From an uncultured Bacteroidota bacterium (lineage in GTDB: Bacteria > Bacteroidota > Bacteroidia > Chitinophagales > Chitinophagaceae), in the NCBI GenBank assembly GCA_946887345.1, contig CAMPKR010000115.1, forward strand, positions 1 to 7,561: 7,561 nucleotides of DNA, in the 5' to 3' direction. The stretch's first letter is position 1. Every line of letters starts with the position of its first letter. Both the position numbers and the translations under genes were made by a program. Below are positions 5,687 to 7,561 of the stretch, piece by piece. Below the pieces are notes generated by a model that was given only the letters and a program-made list of their open reading frames with translations, did not search any database and was not told the DNA's origin.

Positions 5687-5694
5687 TAAATTTG
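5687..5694 (+). promoter_or_regulatory. Putative -7 promoter box of cmk
   Basis: TAAATTTG matches TAnnTTTG exactly. Transcription would start at about 5698-5700, that is at or within two bases of the cmk ATG (5700). A TTG at 5668-5670, inside the neighbouring repeat, is 16 nt upstream, shorter than the usual 19-20, so the -33 box is doubtful. Confidence 0.5.
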
Positions 5695-5699
5695 CATAG

Positions 5700-6422
5700 A
5701 TGTCTGCTCATAAGATAATCATAGCGATCGACGGCTTCTCTTCTTGTGGAAAGAGCACACTGGCCAAACAGCTGGCCGCCAAACTTGGCTACAGCTACAT
5801 AGACAGCGGGGCCATGTACCGGGCCATTACCCTCTATTTCCTCAGGAACGGTGTCGACTTCAATGATCATAACAAGGTAGTAGCAGCACTGGAGAATATC
5901 AACCTCTCGTTCCATTTCAACACCGCAAGGCAGCAGTCCGATATCTACCTGAACGACGAGGATGTAGAACCATATATCCGCGACCTGATAGTGGCTGAAA
6001 AAGTAAGCCCTGTTGCTGCCATCAAAGAGGTCCGCGCCTTCGCCGTCGCACAGCAGCAGCGCATGGGCAAAAGGAAGGGCATCGTGATGGACGGGCGCGA
6101 CATAGGCACAGTGGTTTTCCCCGATGCAGAACTGAAAGTCTTTATGACAGCAGACCCCGATGTGCGCGTACTGCGCCGCTACGATGAAATGCTGCTCACC
6201 AATCCCAATGTAACCATAGAAGAAGTCCGCCACAACCTGGAGCTACGCGACTATATCGATTCCAACCGCGAAGAAAGTCCGCTCCACAAAGCCGAAGATG
6301 CTATAGAGCTCAACAACAGCTCCCTCACCCGCGAAGAACAACTGGAGATCGTTCTTGAATGGGTAAAGGACCGTGCTACCGATGTAGCCCGAAGTGTTTC
6401 TTCTACCTACAATGAGAACTGA
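5700..6422 (+). CDS. cmk: Cytidylate kinase (CMP/dCMP kinase)
   Basis: A 240-residue nucleoside monophosphate kinase that makes CDP and dCDP from CMP and dCMP with ATP. The P-loop is GFSSCGKST (12-20). Family motifs follow: YIDSGAMYRA (33-42), DGRDIGTVVFPDAELKVFMTA (131-151) and the lid RDYIDSNREESPL (183-195), the RD-x2-D-S-x-R-x2-SPL signature of Cmk. ATG at 5700 gives a normal N-terminus (SAHKIIIAIDG leads straight into the P-loop), and no later start would keep the P-loop. The length is slightly above the usual 220-230, with a polar C-terminal tail. It stands alone between two repeat-rich spacers. The predicted transcription start leaves almost no leader. Confidence 0.96.
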   Translation: MSAHKIIIAIDGFSSCGKSTLAKQLAAKLGYSYIDSGAMYRAITLYFLRNGVDFNDHNKVVAALENINLSFHFNTARQQSDIYLNDEDVEPYIRDLIVAEKVSPVAAIKEVRAFAVAQQQRMGKRKGIVMDGRDIGTVVFPDAELKVFMTADPDVRVLRRYDEMLLTNPNVTIEEVRHNLELRDYIDSNREESPLHKAEDAIELNNSSLTREEQLEIVLEWVKDRATDVARSVSSTYNEN

Positions 6423-6448
6423 TAGCATCTCATATACCAACCCGCATA

Positions 6449-6479
6449 GCGTCTGTACGGCTTTTTGCCGTCAGTACGC
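6449..6479. repeat. Bulged hairpin downstream of cmk
   Basis: A stem of 12 pairs in three blocks: GCGT/ACGC, CTG/CAG and ACGGC/GCCGT, around a T5 loop, with single bulged T at 6456 and 6475. It begins 27 bp after the cmk stop. There is no T tract after it, so it may be a processing or 3'-end structure and not a standard terminator. Confidence 0.4.
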
Positions 6480-6514
6480 GTAACCATCGTTGCTGCAAGC
6501 ATGTAAATATCATT

Positions 6515-6540
6515 GTCATGGTGAGCGGAGCCGAACCATC
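6515..6540. repeat. Dispersed extragenic repeat (GTCATGGTGAGCGGAG type)
   Basis: The core GTCATGGTGAGCGGAGCC followed by GAACCATC resembles a short extragenic sequence I recall from many bacterial genomes (GTCAT-x-CTGAGCG-x-AG type). ATGGT (6518-6522) and ACCAT (6535-6539) are inverted at its ends. Only one copy is in the window, so the assignment is from memory. Confidence 0.45.
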
Positions 6541-6566
6541 CACAGCAACAAGGTTCACCCCTGCTC

Positions 6567-6625
6567 GTCCCGTCTGGCGCGGGACTGTGTCCCGTGTCTA
6601 TTTAAGTGAACCGGACTTTGTCCGG
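6567..6625. repeat. Tandem hairpin repeat with alternative pairing
   Basis: Two units 31 bp apart: CGGGAC-TGT-GTCCCG (6580-6594) and CCGGAC-TTT-GTCCGG (6611-6625), each followed by a GTCTA at the same offset. An extra GTCCCG at 6567-6572 can also pair with CGGGAC (6580-6585), so two mutually exclusive hairpins are possible at the left unit. The two units differ by a paired G-C to C-G exchange that keeps the stem. Confidence 0.6.
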
Positions 6626-6690
6626 AGTCTAAGAGCGCATTTCACCGAGCCCGAAACTCCATTATAATAAAAGCAGTATATTTATAATGT

Positions 6691-7561
6691 ATGTCAATTA
6701 TGAAACCGATATTACTTATAACTCTTCTAATCGCCACAGCTCAGATCTGCGCTGCTCAAAAAATACGTTTTACCGATACAAGCAACCATTGGGAAGAATT
6801 GATAAGTATCTATAACGATGGCCAGGGTGGTATCCTTCTTCAATCCTACCATTATGTACAGGACTCGACTGTCGATTCAACAGATTACAAGGTATTTGCG
6901 TTTGGTTCGGACTGGTCATACCCTGAAAATTATTTCATCAGGGAAGACACTATTCTGAACAAGGTATATGTAAGGGATGGTAATTCAGATTTAGTACTAA
7001 TGGATTATAACCTGAACGTGGGCGATACATTCTCTATTGCTTTCGGCGGCCAGTATAACCTGCATAGATATGCTGTTATTGACCTCGACTCCATTTTGAT
7101 CAATGCTACGTGGCACAAAGTATGGACCTACTCCCCGAATCTTGATGCTTTTTTCCCGTTTAATAATAGCGTAGTAATAGAAGGTATCGGTTGTATACGT
7201 CATCCGTTATATTTCTTGCAATACTCTGGCTGTATAGAATGCTCATACTTTTACATGTATTGTTTTTCTAACAATGGAGCAACACCCCTAGTATCTCCCG
7301 GTCAACCTTATGGGGGATCGTCAACCATTCTTTTTGATAATGATACAAGCTGTACAAAAATTCCGGCATTGAATGTAGATGATTTGCCATACAGTCGTTG
7401 CGGTTTGAAACTCTTTCCCAATCCTGCCAATACATCAATATCTATCACATCAACCAACAAAATTGCTGCCCTCATAATTTACGATATGATCGGCCGCATA
7501 GTTTACAGCCAAAAATATAACTCCAAAACGGCCCAGGTAGATATTGACAGCTGGCCTAAAG
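6691..7561 (+). CDS. Secreted protein with T9SS type A sorting domain, partial (3' end cut by window)
   Basis: An open frame of 290 codons runs off the right edge. An ATG at 6700 is an equally possible start, three codons later. The N-terminus is a signal peptide: Lys5, hydrophobic ILLITLLIATAQICA, cleavage likely after Ala22. The C-terminal part from about residue 239 (LKLFPNPANTSISI, then AALIIYDMIGRIVYSQ) is the beta-rich sorting domain of type IX secretion, so the product should be exported across both membranes and anchored or released. The middle has no family I can name; EGIGC (164-168) and a CFSNNG turn (191-196) recall secreted Bacteroidota proteins of unknown function. Six cysteines follow the signal peptide (168, 181, 184, 191, 221, 237), including a CIEC pair. 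Codons are more A/T-ending than in cmk or the peptidase. A weak -7-like TATATTTA lies at 6677-6684. Confidence 0.85.
   Translation, partial: MSIMKPILLITLLIATAQICAAQKIRFTDTSNHWEELISIYNDGQGGILLQSYHYVQDSTVDSTDYKVFAFGSDWSYPENYFIREDTILNKVYVRDGNSDLVLMDYNLNVGDTFSIAFGGQYNLHRYAVIDLDSILINATWHKVWTYSPNLDAFFPFNNSVVIEGIGCIRHPLYFLQYSGCIECSYFYMYCFSNNGATPLVSPGQPYGGSSTILFDNDTSCTKIPALNVDDLPYSRCGLKLFPNPANTSISITSTNKIAALIIYDMIGRIVYSQKYNSKTAQVDIDSWPK

Noticed and set aside
5480..5689. Plus-strand open frame of 69 codons between the peptidase and cmk
   Set aside because: It begins inside the terminator palindrome and is built from inverted repeats; the translation is Gly/Pro/Arg-rich as expected from such repeats.
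5676..6233. Long minus-strand open frame (185 codons) antisense to cmk
   Set aside because: cmk on the plus strand has every family motif, and the antisense product, rich in His, Tyr and Val, resembles no family. It is a mirror of cmk codon usage.

Overview
The window looks like a chromosomal segment of a member of the Bacteroidota, possibly the Chitinophagaceae or a close relative (the family is inference). Three things point there. Four genes carry an exact match to the Bacteroidota -7 promoter octamer TAnnTTTG just upstream. The right-hand gene is a secreted protein ending in a type IX secretion (T9SS) sorting domain. The spacers hold short GC-rich hairpin repeats of a kind I associate with this phylum. 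The core genes are housekeeping genes, and I see no phage, transposase, CRISPR array or defence system.

Layout. (1) 1-534, minus strand: infA-rpmJ-rpsM (IF-1, L36, start of S13), the front of the alpha ribosomal operon, with a well-formed promoter before infA. (2) 535-820: a gene-free spacer with a phased CTTTGCG repeat and the terminator of the next unit. (3) 821-3169, minus strand: queA, gmhA and gmhB. gmhA and gmhB are 12 bp apart and supply two steps of ADP-heptose synthesis for lipopolysaccharide. queA (queuosine tRNA modification) has its own promoter, and a terminator-like hairpin lies between queA and gmhA. (4) 3170-3537: a repeat-bearing spacer with a second CTTTGCG repeat. (5) 3538-3921, minus strand: a small SnoaL-like protein, divergent from (6) 4072-5445, plus strand: an M20 dipeptidase with a strong terminator. 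(7) 5501-5686: a spacer densely filled with inverted repeats. (8) 5700-6422, plus strand: cmk, cytidylate kinase, whose predicted transcription start falls almost on its ATG. (9) 6423-6690: another repeat-rich spacer. (10) 6691-end, plus strand: the partial T9SS-exported protein.

The genes do not form one pathway. They are neighbouring short transcription units for translation initiation and ribosome assembly, tRNA modification, cell-surface heptose, peptide breakdown and pyrimidine nucleotide metabolism. The least ordinary content is in the spacers. Several repeat families occur twice within 7.5 kb, and two of them show paired changes that keep a hairpin intact. I did not find a convincing new multi-gene system; the findings concern regulatory architecture, repeats and a few atypical protein motifs.
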